From positions 51,746 through 115,745 of the forward strand of contig CAMNRH010000004.1 of assembly GCA_946552115.1 (NCBI GenBank): 64,000 bases of DNA, in the 5' to 3' direction. Position numbers and translations under genes: made by a program. Shown here piece after piece: positions 43,200-52,124 of the stretch. Positions within the stretch are counted from its first letter, which is position 1. Each line of letters begins with the position of its first letter. This DNA is from an uncultured Lachnospiraceae bacterium (GTDB lineage Bacteria > Bacillota > Clostridia > Lachnospirales > Lachnospiraceae). The notes below the pieces were generated by a model. The model was not told the origin of the DNA, did no database searches, and worked only from the letters and a program-made list of their open reading frames with translations.

Positions 43200-44309
43200 A
43201 TGAAGAAAAGAATGCTTGCAATTTTACTTGCAGTAAGCTGTATGGGTCTGTTGATGGCAGGCTGCGGCGGCAATCAGGAGGAACAGGAGCCTGAGAAGAA
43301 AGAAGAGGTTCAGGCAGAGCCTGAGGAGTCTGAGGAGAACCATGAGGCGGAAGCGGCAGGAGGAGTGGACGCAATTCTTGCAGATATTGAAAAGCAGATG
43401 AATGACGCGCTGGGAGAGCTTCCCGAAAGCGGAAAGGGAGAGCGTATCGGTATTTTGATTAGCTCTACGGCAAATGAGTTCTGGGGGACTATGAAAACAC
43501 GCTATGAGGAAGCCGGAAAAGAGCTTGGAATCGAGGTCGAAGTGTTTGAGGCATCCGCTGAGGATGATACTGCCGGGCAGCTGGATTCCCTGCAGACGAT
43601 GATTCCGATGGATTTTGATGCGATTATCGTATCTCCGATAGACGGAACGAATCTGATACCGGGTATTGTCGCTGCCAATGAAGCGGGAATTCCGGTTATA
43701 AACCTGGGCCCGGGAGTAGACGCGGACGCACTTAAGGATGCCGGCGGACATCTTGACGGAAAGATTACGGTTAATTTTGAAGAGCAGGGCAGCACAGTTG
43801 CAAATGATATGATTTCCCGTATGAAGGACGGCGGCCAGGTCGCTATTTTATCAGGTCTTGAGGGCGCGGGGCAGAGCGTAGGCAGAACAAACGGCGCTAA
43901 GAATGTATTTGAGGAAACGGACGGAATTGAGCTTGTTGCAACGCAGGCATGTGATTGGGATACAGAGAAAGCATTTGAGGCAACAAAGGATATTTTGACG
44001 GCCAATCCAGAGGTGAAAGGAATATTTGCATGTAATGATAATATGGCGCTGGCTGCAGTGCGTGCATTACAGGAAATGGAAAATAAAGACGTTATGATAT
44101 ACGGCGTAGATTATACCTCCGATGCTAAGGCGGCGATTGAAGAGGGAACCATGATGGGAAGCATGACTTATTCAAGCACCGTTTATACAAAGGCGGCAGA
44201 GGAGATGGCGATGCTTCTTGCGCAGGGAAAGACTTTTGAGGAGCCGGTATATCTGCCGCTGACACTTGTAAATCAGGATAATATAGCTGAGTTTGACGGT
44301 TGGAGATAA
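43200..44309 (+). CDS. Sugar/nucleoside-type ABC transporter substrate-binding lipoprotein
   Basis: A 369-residue lipoprotein: lipobox LMAGC with C22 as the lipidated cysteine, an acidic Glu/Gln-rich linker (about 25-55), then a periplasmic-binding-protein type I fold of the RbsB kind (RIGILISSTANEFW, SPIDGTNLIPGIVAANEAG, AILSGLEGAG, IFACNDNMALAAVRAL). It captures the ligand for the upstream permease. The following gene encodes a pseudouridine-phosphate-glycosidase homologue, so a ribosyl compound is one candidate ligand. AGGAGGAAG precedes the ATG. Confidence 0.9.
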   Translation: MKKRMLAILLAVSCMGLLMAGCGGNQEEQEPEKKEEVQAEPEESEENHEAEAAGGVDAILADIEKQMNDALGELPESGKGERIGILISSTANEFWGTMKTRYEEAGKELGIEVEVFEASAEDDTAGQLDSLQTMIPMDFDAIIVSPIDGTNLIPGIVAANEAGIPVINLGPGVDADALKDAGGHLDGKITVNFEEQGSTVANDMISRMKDGGQVAILSGLEGAGQSVGRTNGAKNVFEETDGIELVATQACDWDTEKAFEATKDILTANPEVKGIFACNDNMALAAVRALQEMENKDVMIYGVDYTSDAKAAIEEGTMMGSMTYSSTVYTKAAEEMAMLLAQGKTFEEPVYLPLTLVNQDNIAEFDGWR

Positions 44310-44313
44310 AAAG

Positions 44314-45081
44314 GTGGATTGTCTGATAGAAACAGCGCTCCTGACCCACGGTTTAAGGTCTGTAGCGAATAAAGAGATAAGAAAGATATGGACAGATAAC
44401 ACGGAAAATATTGCGTGGGTATCAGAAGGGGAGATCGTAATCGGAGGAATTGAAAGCTATCTGGAATTCAGGACGAGGGCCCCGGAGCTTATCCGCATAG
44501 ACTGTAATCTGCTGGAAGCCGCTCTGACGGAAAACCTTTCAGGGGCGCTGACGGCGTCAGGGACTATGAAAGTGTGTCAGAGACTTGGAATTCCCATGGC
44601 GGTGACATGCGGAATGGGGGGAATCGGAGATATCAGGGGCGAGGAGCTGTGCCCGGATCTTCCTGCGCTGGCCGAGCTTCCGGTTTCTCTTGTTTCGACG
44701 GGTCCGAAAGATATGCTGGACAGGGAGAAAACTATTTCATGGCTTACAGGACACGGCGTTGCTGTGCTGGGGGCGGAGAGGGAGTATTGTACCGGTTATA
44801 TATTTCCCGGTGATAAGGTGATGCTTCAGGGTATTTATAAGGACGGAAGCGTTTGGCCTCCCTGTCTGATTATTCATGAAATCGCCGAGGATAAAAGAAT
44901 ACAGGACAGAAGGATTCTTGAAACGGCAGTGCGTGCGGGAAAGCGTGCGGAGCAGGAAGGCAGGTATTATCACCCTGCCGTAAATGGGAAAATAGATGAA
45001 TTGACGGCGGGATACTCTTCAGGGCTTCAGCTGGAATCACTATACAGGAATGCACTGTTTGCGAAGAAGATAGATTTTTAA
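44314..45081 (+). CDS. Divergent pseudouridine-5'-phosphate glycosidase (PsuG/IndA) family protein
   Basis: A 255-residue protein, about 50 shorter than E. coli PsuG. It keeps the family order: ETALLTHGLR (compare ESTIISHGMP, with the metal-binding glutamate), GALTASGTMKVCQRLGIPM, CGMGGIGD, DLPALAELPVSLVSTGPKDM with the lysine that forms the ring-opened ribose adduct, and a C-terminal YRNALFAKKI with the conserved asparagine. The second active-site lysine (K93 in PsuG, VTKVSRRDL) appears to be arginine here (LIRIDCNLL). That may change the substrate. The GTG at 44314 is preferred for its GGAG site just after the transporter stop. It probably acts on what the transporter imports. Confidence 0.75.
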   Translation: MDCLIETALLTHGLRSVANKEIRKIWTDNTENIAWVSEGEIVIGGIESYLEFRTRAPELIRIDCNLLEAALTENLSGALTASGTMKVCQRLGIPMAVTCGMGGIGDIRGEELCPDLPALAELPVSLVSTGPKDMLDREKTISWLTGHGVAVLGAEREYCTGYIFPGDKVMLQGIYKDGSVWPPCLIIHEIAEDKRIQDRRILETAVRAGKRAEQEGRYYHPAVNGKIDELTAGYSSGLQLESLYRNALFAKKIDF

Positions 45082-45086
45082 CCGAT

Positions 45087-45127
45087 AAAAAGGACATGGT
45101 ACAAAATAAGTACGTGTCCTTTTTTTG
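45087..45127 (+). terminator. Terminator of the transporter/PsuG-like operon
   Basis: AAAAAGGACATGGTAC pairs with GTACGTGTCCTTTTTT around a short AT loop; T-run at the end. It separates this operon from the GH112 operon. Confidence 0.82.
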
Positions 45128-45128
45128 A

Positions 45129-45157
45129 TTGACGGGGGAAGAAAAAATAGGTATTCT
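45129..45157 (+). promoter_or_regulatory. Promoter of the GH112-nahK-galE operon
   Basis: TTGACG (45129-45134), 17-nt spacer, TATTCT (45152-45157), 33 nt before the ATG. Confidence 0.7.
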
Positions 45158-45170
45158 TATAGTTAAGAAT
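45153..45170. promoter_or_regulatory. Inverted repeat over the -10 and start region, candidate operator
   Basis: ATTCTTA-TAGT-TAAGAAT is a perfect 7-bp dyad that covers the -10 element and the expected transcription start. A repressor bound here would block the operon. The cognate regulator is not identifiable; the LysR gene 4 kb upstream is one option. Confidence 0.5.
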
Positions 45171-45189
45171 AATAAAAAGGAGCACGCAA

Positions 45190-47352
45190 ATGAGCGATTG
45201 TATAAAAGGGAGAGTTACGATTCCGACGGATGTGGACGTAGTGCCGGAAACGCTTGAGCTTGTAAAACGGTGGGGCGCCGACGCTATCCGTGACTGTGAC
45301 GGGACGGAGTATCCTGAGGAGCTTCGGAACGTAGGTGCGAAAGTATATTCTACTTATTACACCACAAGAAAGGATAATGACTGGGCAGGAAATAATCCTG
45401 ATGAGATACAGCAGATGTACATTATGACGCCGTTTTATAATGCAGTGGAGGACAATTTAAGGATCCATTTGATGAACCATCTCTATCCGGATATGCTTGC
45501 AGTTAATTCACGGGATGATATTAAGAGATGGTGGGAGGTTATAGACAGGACGACGGGGGAAATCCATCCGGAGGAAGCATGGGCGTATGAGGAGGAGACA
45601 GGGGATGTTGTAATCTCCCATACGAAAGCATTTCATAATTATACGGTCAGCTTTCTCGCGTATATTATGTGGGACCCGGTGCATATGTATAACGCGGTTA
45701 CAAACGGCTGGAAAGATGTGGAGAAGCAGATTACCTTTGATGTGCGTCAGCCTAAGACAAGAGCGTTTTCGATGGAGCGTCTGCGGAAATACATCCGGAG
45801 GAATCCCCATGTGGACGTAATTCGGTATACGACTTTTTTTCACCAGTTCACCTTGATTTTTGACGAGCTTGCAAGAGAAAGGTACGTGGACTGGTATGGT
45901 TATTCTGCGTCGGTTAGTCCGTATATTCTTGAGCAGTTTGAAAAGGAGTGCGGATATAAATTCCGTCCGGAGTACATTATTGACGAAGGGTATATGAATA
46001 ATACTTACCGTGTGCCGTCTAAGGAGTTCCGGGATTTTCAGGATTTTCAAAGGCGGGAGGTCGCAAAGCTCGCAAAAGAGATGGTAGATATTACTCATGA
46101 GTGCGGTAAAGAGGCGATGATGTTCCTCGGGGATCACTGGATCGGAACAGAGCCTTTCATGGAGGAATTTAAAGAAATCGGCCTTGACGCGGTTGTGGGC
46201 AGTGTGGGGAACGGAGCGACGCTTCGGCTTATCAGTGATATTGAAGGGGTAAAATACAGGGAGGGCCGTTTTCTCCCGTATTTCTTTCCGGATACCTTTC
46301 ATGAGGGAGGTGATCCGGTAAAAGAGGCAAAAGTGAACTGGGTGACGGCAAGAAGGGCGATTTTAAGAAAGCCGATAGACCGCATAGGTTACGGCGGATA
46401 TTTAAAGCTTGCTATGGAATTTCCGGAGTTTATCGATTATGTTGAGAGCGTATGCGAGGAGTTCCGTCTCCTGTATCAGAATATAAAAGGGACCGTTCCC
46501 TATTGTGTGAAGACTGTCGCGGTGTTAAATTGCTGGGGAAAGATGCGCGCGTGGGGCAATCATATGGTCCACCATGCGATTTACTATAAGCAGAATTATT
46601 CCTACGCGGGAATTATAGAGGCGCTCAGCGGCGCGCCCTTTGATGTGAGATATATCAGCTTTGACGACATCCGGGAGAATCCGGAGGTTCTTGATGAGAT
46701 AGATGTGATTCTGAACGTGGGGGACGCGTATACCGCATACAGCGGCGGAGAGAACTGGAAGGATGAAAAGATTCTGACAGCGGTGAAAAGGTTTGTCTAT
46801 CGGGGCGGCGGTTTTATCGGTGTGGGCGAGCCCGCCGCATATCAGTGGGAAGGGCGTTTTTTCCAGCTTTCTGATATTTTGGGCGTAGAGGAGGAGACGG
46901 GTTTTACCTTAAATGTCGATAAATATAACTGGGAAGAGCATGAGCATTTTATTACAGAGGACTGTACAGGTGAGGTTGACTTTGGAGAAGGAAAGAAGAA
47001 TATTTTTGCTTTGGAAAATACAACGGTAATCAGACAGATAGAGCACGGTGTTCAGCTGGCAGCGCATGAATTCGGAGCAGGGAGAGGCGTTTATATGAGC
47101 GGACTTCCCTACAGCTTTGAAAACAGCCGTCTTTTATATCGGGCAATTCTATGGGCTTCCGGCAGTGAGTCCCGGCTTCTGCGGTGGTTCAGCAGCAATG
47201 TGAATGTGGAGGTTCATGCGTATATTCAGAATGGAAAATACTGTGTGGTAAATAATACTTATGAACCTCAGCGGACGACTGTTTATAAGGGCGACGGAAC
47301 GAGCTTCGATTTGCGGCTTGAGGCAAATGAGATTCTCTGGTATACAATATAG
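45190..47352 (+). CDS. 1,3-beta-galactosyl-N-acetylhexosamine phosphorylase (GH112)
   Basis: A 720-residue GH112 phosphorylase. It splits lacto-N-biose or galacto-N-biose with phosphate into galactose-1-phosphate and GlcNAc or GalNAc. The protein is full length, with the conserved DAIRDCDGTEYPEEL at the N-terminus, an extended TIM-barrel region, and the general-acid aspartate at D315 in LGDHWIG (D313 in the bifidobacterial enzyme). No signal peptide, so the disaccharide is imported first. The next two genes, nahK and galE, are its pathway partners, which argues against the rhamnose-specific GH112 subgroup. Preference for host glycan type 1 or mucin core 1 cannot be read by eye. Confidence 0.92.
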   Translation: MSDCIKGRVTIPTDVDVVPETLELVKRWGADAIRDCDGTEYPEELRNVGAKVYSTYYTTRKDNDWAGNNPDEIQQMYIMTPFYNAVEDNLRIHLMNHLYPDMLAVNSRDDIKRWWEVIDRTTGEIHPEEAWAYEEETGDVVISHTKAFHNYTVSFLAYIMWDPVHMYNAVTNGWKDVEKQITFDVRQPKTRAFSMERLRKYIRRNPHVDVIRYTTFFHQFTLIFDELARERYVDWYGYSASVSPYILEQFEKECGYKFRPEYIIDEGYMNNTYRVPSKEFRDFQDFQRREVAKLAKEMVDITHECGKEAMMFLGDHWIGTEPFMEEFKEIGLDAVVGSVGNGATLRLISDIEGVKYREGRFLPYFFPDTFHEGGDPVKEAKVNWVTARRAILRKPIDRIGYGGYLKLAMEFPEFIDYVESVCEEFRLLYQNIKGTVPYCVKTVAVLNCWGKMRAWGNHMVHHAIYYKQNYSYAGIIEALSGAPFDVRYISFDDIRENPEVLDEIDVILNVGDAYTAYSGGENWKDEKILTAVKRFVYRGGGFIGVGEPAAYQWEGRFFQLSDILGVEEETGFTLNVDKYNWEEHEHFITEDCTGEVDFGEGKKNIFALENTTVIRQIEHGVQLAAHEFGAGRGVYMSGLPYSFENSRLLYRAILWASGSESRLLRWFSSNVNVEVHAYIQNGKYCVVNNTYEPQRTTVYKGDGTSFDLRLEANEILWYTI

Positions 47353-47370
47353 TTTAAGGGGGCTTTAGCG

Positions 47371-48489
47371 ATGGAGAAACCAGTGGTGGAGGAAGTGATT
47401 AAAAATTTCAGATATGAAGGAACATTTGTAAAAAAGACCCCTTACGGAGGCGGGCATATCAATGATACGTATTTGCTCGATTTTGAGGACGGGGATGGAA
47501 AACGGAGTCAGGCGATTCTCCAGAGGATGAACAAAGAAGTATTTCCGAGGCCGGCCGAGCTGATGGAAAATGTTATGAATGTGACGGCGTATCTGAAAGA
47601 GAGAATAGAAGAAAGGGGAGGAGACCCTGGGCGTGAGACGCTGAATTTTATTCCGGCATTGGACGGAAAAGCATATTATGTGGATTCGTCGGGCGAATAC
47701 TGGCGTACCTATACGTATATTACGGACGCGGTAGGTTATGACCGGGTGGAGAAACCGGAGCACTTTTATCAGAGCGCAGTGGCATTTGGAAATTTTCAGC
47801 AGCTGCTTTCGGAGTACCCGGCGGATACGCTTTATGAGACGATAGAAGGCTTCCATGATACAAAAGCGAGATTTGCGGTATTTAAGAAAGCTGTGGAGGA
47901 GGACAGGCTTGGGAGGGCTGCTTCTGCCCGGAAAGAGATAGCCTTTGTCTTAGAAAGAGAGGATGTGGCGGATTATTTTTCCAATCTTCTTAAGAAAGGA
48001 GAGATTCCGCTGCGTGTTACACATAATGATACGAAGCTTAATAATGTTCTGATTGACAGTAAGACGGGAAAAGCGATTTGTGTGATAGATTTAGATACGG
48101 TTATGCCGGGACTTGTTATGTATGATTTCGGAGATTCGATTCGGTTCGGCGCCAGCACCGCGGCTGAGGATGAACAGGATTTGAGTAAGGTGTCCTGCAG
48201 TATGGAGCTGTTTGAGCTGTATGCGAGGGGCTTTATCAAAGGGTGCGGCGGAAAGCTTACAAAAAGGGAGCTTGAGCTTATGCCTATGGGAGCGAAAGTA
48301 ATGTCCTTTGAATGCGGCATGCGTTTTCTTACGGATTATCTTCAGGGAGATACGTATTTTAAAATACACAGGGAGCATCACAATCTGGACAGATGCCGTA
48401 CGCAGTTTAAGCTTGTTGAAGATATGGAAGAGAAGTGGTATACTATGCAGGAGATTATAAAAAATGTAATTAGTCAGGAGGCAGGATAA
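47371..48489 (+). CDS. nahK: N-acetylhexosamine 1-kinase
   Basis: A 372-residue aminoglycoside-phosphotransferase-fold kinase. Brenner-type catalytic loop [13 protein letters not shown], metal-binding [11 protein letters not shown] and [13 protein letters not shown] match NahK (LnpB), which makes GlcNAc-1-P or GalNAc-1-P from the hexosamine released by the upstream phosphorylase. Start 18 nt after that gene. With galE directly after, three of the four LNB/GNB pathway genes are together; the uridylyltransferase is not in this window. Confidence 0.9.
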   Translation: MEKPVVEEVIKNFRYEGTFVKKTPYGGGHINDTYLLDFEDGDGKRSQAILQRMNKEVFPRPAELMENVMNVTAYLKERIEERGGDPGRETLNFIPALDGKAYYVDSSGEYWRTYTYITDAVGYDRVEKPEHFYQSAVAFGNFQQLLSEYPADTLYETIEGFHDTKARFAVFKKAVEEDRLGRAASARKEIAFVLEREDVADYFSNLLKKGEIPLRVTHNDTKLNNVLIDSKTGKAICVIDLDTVMPGLVMYDFGDSIRFGASTAAEDEQDLSKVSCSMELFELYARGFIKGCGGKLTKRELELMPMGAKVMSFECGMRFLTDYLQGDTYFKIHREHHNLDRCRTQFKLVEDMEEKWYTMQEIIKNVISQEAG

Positions 48490-48490
48490 T

Positions 48491-49507
48491 ATGGCAAAGA
48501 TATTAATTACCGGCGGGGCAGGTTATATCGGAAGTCACACCGCACTGGAGCTTTTGAAAGCGGGATATGAGGTTGTAGTTTATGATAATCTCAGTAATTC
48601 TTCAAAGGAATCCATAAAAAGGGTGGAAGAACTGACGGGAAAAAGAATTTATTTTTACGAGGGGGATGTGCTGGATGCGCCGGCGCTTAAGGCAATGTTT
48701 GATGAGGAAAAGGTTGATGCGGTTATTCATTGCGCAGCGCTTAAGGCGGTTGGAGAATCCGTACAGAAGCCGCTGGAATATTATCATAATAATATTACCG
48801 GGACGCTGACATTGATGGACGTTATGCGGGGGGCAGGCGTAAAAAATATTGTCTTCAGTTCTTCCGCGACTGTTTACGGAAGTCCGGAGGTAATTCCGAT
48901 TACGGAGGAGTGTCAGAAAGGGCAGTGTACAAATCCTTACGGATGGACAAAATCAATGATGGAACAGATTATGACGGATTTGCAGAAGTCTGATCCGGCA
49001 TGGAATGTAATTCTTCTTCGTTATTTTAATCCGGTAGGCGCACATAAGAGCGGACGGATTGGGGAGGATCCGAAAGGGATTCCGAATAATCTGATGCCCT
49101 ATATTTCGCAGGTTGCGGTAGGAAAGCTCGAAAAGCTGGGTGTGTTCGGAGATGATTATGATACGCCTGACGGAACAGGAGTACGCGATTATATTCACGT
49201 AGTGGATTTGGCGGTCGGACATGTAAAGGCGATAGATTATATTTTTACGAATCCGGGGCTGGATATTATTAATCTGGGTACGGGAGTGGGATATTCCGTG
49301 CTGGATATGGTAAAAGCATTTTCGAAAGCCAGCGGAAAAGAGATTCCGTATGAGATTAAGCCGAGGCGTGAAGGGGATATTGCGATGTGCTATGCAGACC
49401 CTGGGAAAGCGCTTAAGGTGCTGGGATGGAAAGCGGAGCGCAGCCTGGAAGAGATGTGTGAGGATACATGGCGCTGGCAGAGCCGGAATCCGAACGGATA
49501 TAATTAA
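48491..49507 (+). CDS. galE: UDP-glucose 4-epimerase
   Basis: A 338-residue short-chain dehydrogenase-fold epimerase: [15 protein letters not shown] for NAD binding, SSSATVYG with the catalytic serine/threonine, and the YxxxK pair in YGWTK. The AGGAGG site overlaps the nahK stop, so it is co-translated. In this operon it regenerates UDP-glucose or UDP-GlcNAc from the galacto forms made during lacto-N-biose/galacto-N-biose use. Confidence 0.95.
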   Translation: MAKILITGGAGYIGSHTALELLKAGYEVVVYDNLSNSSKESIKRVEELTGKRIYFYEGDVLDAPALKAMFDEEKVDAVIHCAALKAVGESVQKPLEYYHNNITGTLTLMDVMRGAGVKNIVFSSSATVYGSPEVIPITEECQKGQCTNPYGWTKSMMEQIMTDLQKSDPAWNVILLRYFNPVGAHKSGRIGEDPKGIPNNLMPYISQVAVGKLEKLGVFGDDYDTPDGTGVRDYIHVVDLAVGHVKAIDYIFTNPGLDIINLGTGVGYSVLDMVKAFSKASGKEIPYEIKPRREGDIAMCYADPGKALKVLGWKAERSLEEMCEDTWRWQSRNPNGYN

Positions 49508-49537
49508 CTTTTCTTTTATTCTAAAAGATGCTATAAT

Positions 49538-49569
49538 AAACCTACTGTGACACGCGGTAGGTTTTTTTG
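49538..49569 (+). terminator. Terminator after galE
   Basis: AAACCTAC and GTAGGTTT form an 8-bp stem with an 11-nt loop and a T7 run. A TATAAT at 49532-49537 abuts it and may be the -10 of the gdpP promoter, although no good -35 is visible. Confidence 0.78.
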
Positions 49570-49582
49570 AGGATTAATAGTG

Positions 49583-51661
49583 ATGAAAGAAAAGAAGAAA
49601 GTTAGAAAAAAAACGAATCAGAAGGTTCGGCTGAAAGGACAGCTGCGTTTTTATATGCAGTGGCCTGCTGCTATGGCAGTGCTTCTGATTGCCATGAATA
49701 TCTGGGTATATCGGATTGACAGGAGAGCCGGTGTTCTTTTGTTCATTTTTGTGGGGATCTATATTCTGATTACCGGTATGCTGTATCTTTACAGCAAATC
49801 GTTAATTGTGAAAGATCTTGTGGAGTTTGCGGCCCAGTACGGCGTTGTGCAGAATACGCTGCTTAGGGAGCTTGCGGTTCCTTATGCGATTCTCCTTGAG
49901 GACGGCAAGATGATTTGGAGAAACAGTCAGTTTGAGCAGATTTTGGGAGTGAAGGGCCTTAAGGAACCCTATCTCAGCAAGCATATGCCGGAGCTGAATC
50001 AAAGCATCTTTCCGAGAGAAGAGAACGATATTGTTGAGATGGACGTTTATTATGAGGAGCGGGAATATAAGGCGGAGCTTCGCAGAGTGTCGGTCAGGGG
50101 CTTTAATGAAACGGAGAAGCTTCTGGAGCTGCCGGAGGAGAAAGAATATTTTATTGCGGTTTATCTCCAGGATGTGACGGAGCTCAACCATTATATCAAG
50201 GAAAATGAGGAGCAGCGTTTAGTTGCGGGACTTATTTATATAGACAATTATGACGAGGTTATGGGAAGCATTGAGGAGGTAAGGCAGTCTCTCCTTGTGG
50301 CTCTCGTGGACAGAAAAATTAATCAGTATATTGCAAAAGTTGACGGACTTGTAAAAAAGATTGAGACAGACAAATATTTTATTGCGATTAAGAAGCAGTA
50401 TTTTAAAGAATTGGAGGCAGATAAATTTTCCCTGCTGGAGGATGTGAAGTCCATTAATATCGGAAATTCTATTTCGGCGACATTAAGTATCGGGCTTGGC
50501 TTAAGTATGGAATCTTATGCGCAGAGTAACAATTTTGCCCGTGTTGCGATTGATCTTGCACTTGCCAGAGGCGGAGACCAGGCGGTAATCAAGGACGCCC
50601 GGGGCGTTACATATTTCGGCGGCAAGCGTGAGCAGACAGCAAAGAATACCCGTGTGAAAGCCCGTGTAAAGGCGGAGGCTCTCCGTGAGTTTATTACCGT
50701 GAAGGATAAAATCTTTGTGATGGGTCATAAATTTATGGATGCGGATTCTTTCGGAGCGGCGATTGGTATTTGCCGGGCCGCAATTGCTCTGGGAAAAAGG
50801 GGACACATTATTATCAATGAGGTGTCGGCGTCGCTCCGTCCGCTTTACAATCTGTATATAGAGAATGATTCCTATCCGGAGGATATGTTTTTAAGTTCGG
50901 AAGAAGCGGTCGATATGGCGGATGAAAATTCCCTGGTAATTGTTGTAGATACGAACCGCCCGAAGATGACGGAGTGCGAGGAGCTCCTTCATATAGCGAA
51001 GACGATAGTTGTCCTTGATCATCACAGGCAGAGCAGCGATAATATAGAAAATGCGCTGCTGTCTTATATTGAGCCGTATGCGTCCTCGGCCTGTGAGATG
51101 GTGGCGGAGGTGCTTCAATATATTGTGGACGATATTAAAATACCCAGTATGGAAGCCAGCAGTATGTATGCCGGTATTATGATTGACACAAGTAATTTCG
51201 TAAGCCGTACAGGTGTAAGGACATTTGAGGCTGCGGCGTTTTTAAGAAGAAACGGAGCGGATATTACGCAGGTCCGCAAGATGTTTCGGGACGATATGGA
51301 CGCGTACCGGGCAAAGGCGGAGATTATCAGCAGCGCGGAGGTTTATCAGTCAAGATTTGCCATTGCAAGAGGAGAGGGCTTAGCCATAGAGAGCCCTACA
51401 ATTGTAGGCGCGCAGGCGGCCAATGAGCTGCTTGACATCAGCCAGATTAAGGCTTCCTTTGTGCTGACGGAGTATAACGGCAGAATTTATGTCAGCGCCC
51501 GCTCGATTGATGAGATAAACGTCCAGATTATTATGGAAAAGCTGGGAGGCGGCGGACATATGAACGCCTCGGGCGCGCAATTTGATTATACAGATATGAG
51601 CAGGGCGGTAGCAAGCCTGAAGCATGTGCTTGATGATATGACGAAGAAAGGAGATATTTAG
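49583..51661 (+). CDS. gdpP: Cyclic-di-AMP phosphodiesterase GdpP
   Basis: A 692-residue membrane protein: two helices near residues 25-75, a PAS-like domain (about 85-170), a degenerate GGDEF domain (about 210-310), then the catalytic DHH/DHHA1 region (about 370-690) with MGHKFMDADSFGAA, VVDTNRP, VLDHHRQ and GGGHMNASGAQF. It hydrolyses c-di-AMP and so controls potassium and osmolyte balance. A GTG at 49580 is an alternative start; GAGG at 49569 suits either. It is followed 1 nt later by rplI, the usual Firmicute order gdpP-rplI-dnaB. Confidence 0.95.
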   Translation: MKEKKKVRKKTNQKVRLKGQLRFYMQWPAAMAVLLIAMNIWVYRIDRRAGVLLFIFVGIYILITGMLYLYSKSLIVKDLVEFAAQYGVVQNTLLRELAVPYAILLEDGKMIWRNSQFEQILGVKGLKEPYLSKHMPELNQSIFPREENDIVEMDVYYEEREYKAELRRVSVRGFNETEKLLELPEEKEYFIAVYLQDVTELNHYIKENEEQRLVAGLIYIDNYDEVMGSIEEVRQSLLVALVDRKINQYIAKVDGLVKKIETDKYFIAIKKQYFKELEADKFSLLEDVKSINIGNSISATLSIGLGLSMESYAQSNNFARVAIDLALARGGDQAVIKDARGVTYFGGKREQTAKNTRVKARVKAEALREFITVKDKIFVMGHKFMDADSFGAAIGICRAAIALGKRGHIIINEVSASLRPLYNLYIENDSYPEDMFLSSEEAVDMADENSLVIVVDTNRPKMTECEELLHIAKTIVVLDHHRQSSDNIENALLSYIEPYASSACEMVAEVLQYIVDDIKIPSMEASSMYAGIMIDTSNFVSRTGVRTFEAAAFLRRNGADITQVRKMFRDDMDAYRAKAEIISSAEVYQSRFAIARGEGLAIESPTIVGAQAANELLDISQIKASFVLTEYNGRIYVSARSIDEINVQIIMEKLGGGGHMNASGAQFDYTDMSRAVASLKHVLDDMTKKGDI

Positions 51662-51662
51662 G

Positions 51663-52112
51663 ATGAAAGTAATATTGACAGAGGATGTAAAGTCGCTTGG
51701 GAAAAAGGGCGATATTGTAGAGGTAAGCGACGGATACGCAAGAAATTTTATTTTAAAGACAAAAAAAGGCGTGGAAGCCAATAATAAGAATATGAATGAA
51801 TTAAAACTTAAGAGGGCGAACGAGGAAAAGCAGGCGAAAGAGCAGTATGAGGCTGCGAAAGCACTGGGAGAGCGGATTGACGCCGGAAAAATCGAGATGT
51901 CCATTAAAACCGGAGAGGGAGGGAAAGCATTCGGTTCCATATCTTCAAAGGAAATTGCCATAGCGGTGAAGGAGCAGCTGGACCTTGAGATTGATAAGAA
52001 GAAGATTCAGTTAAAGGAAACCATTAAAACGCTGGGAGTTCAGGAGGTGCCGGTGAAGCTGCATCCTAAGGTGACGGCGAAGCTTAGGGTAAATGTGACA
52101 GAGGAAGCGTAG
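51663..52112 (+). CDS. rplI: 50S ribosomal protein L9
   Basis: A 149-residue L9: N-terminal rRNA-binding domain MKVILTEDVKSLGKKGD with GYARNFI, a long connecting helix (about 42-75) and a C-terminal domain (FGSISSKEIA, then VKLHPKVTAKLRVNV). Directly after gdpP and before dnaB. Confidence 0.97.
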   Translation: MKVILTEDVKSLGKKGDIVEVSDGYARNFILKTKKGVEANNKNMNELKLKRANEEKQAKEQYEAAKALGERIDAGKIEMSIKTGEGGKAFGSISSKEIAIAVKEQLDLEIDKKKIQLKETIKTLGVQEVPVKLHPKVTAKLRVNVTEEA

Positions 52113-52124
52113 GAGGAATAGCGG

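Noticed and set aside
41480..45170. ABC transporter as the dedicated importer of the GH112 operon
   Set aside because: A clear terminator (45087-45127) and a new promoter separate them, the transporter is CUT2-type rather than the CUT1 type known for lacto-N-biose, and a PsuG-like gene is its direct partner.
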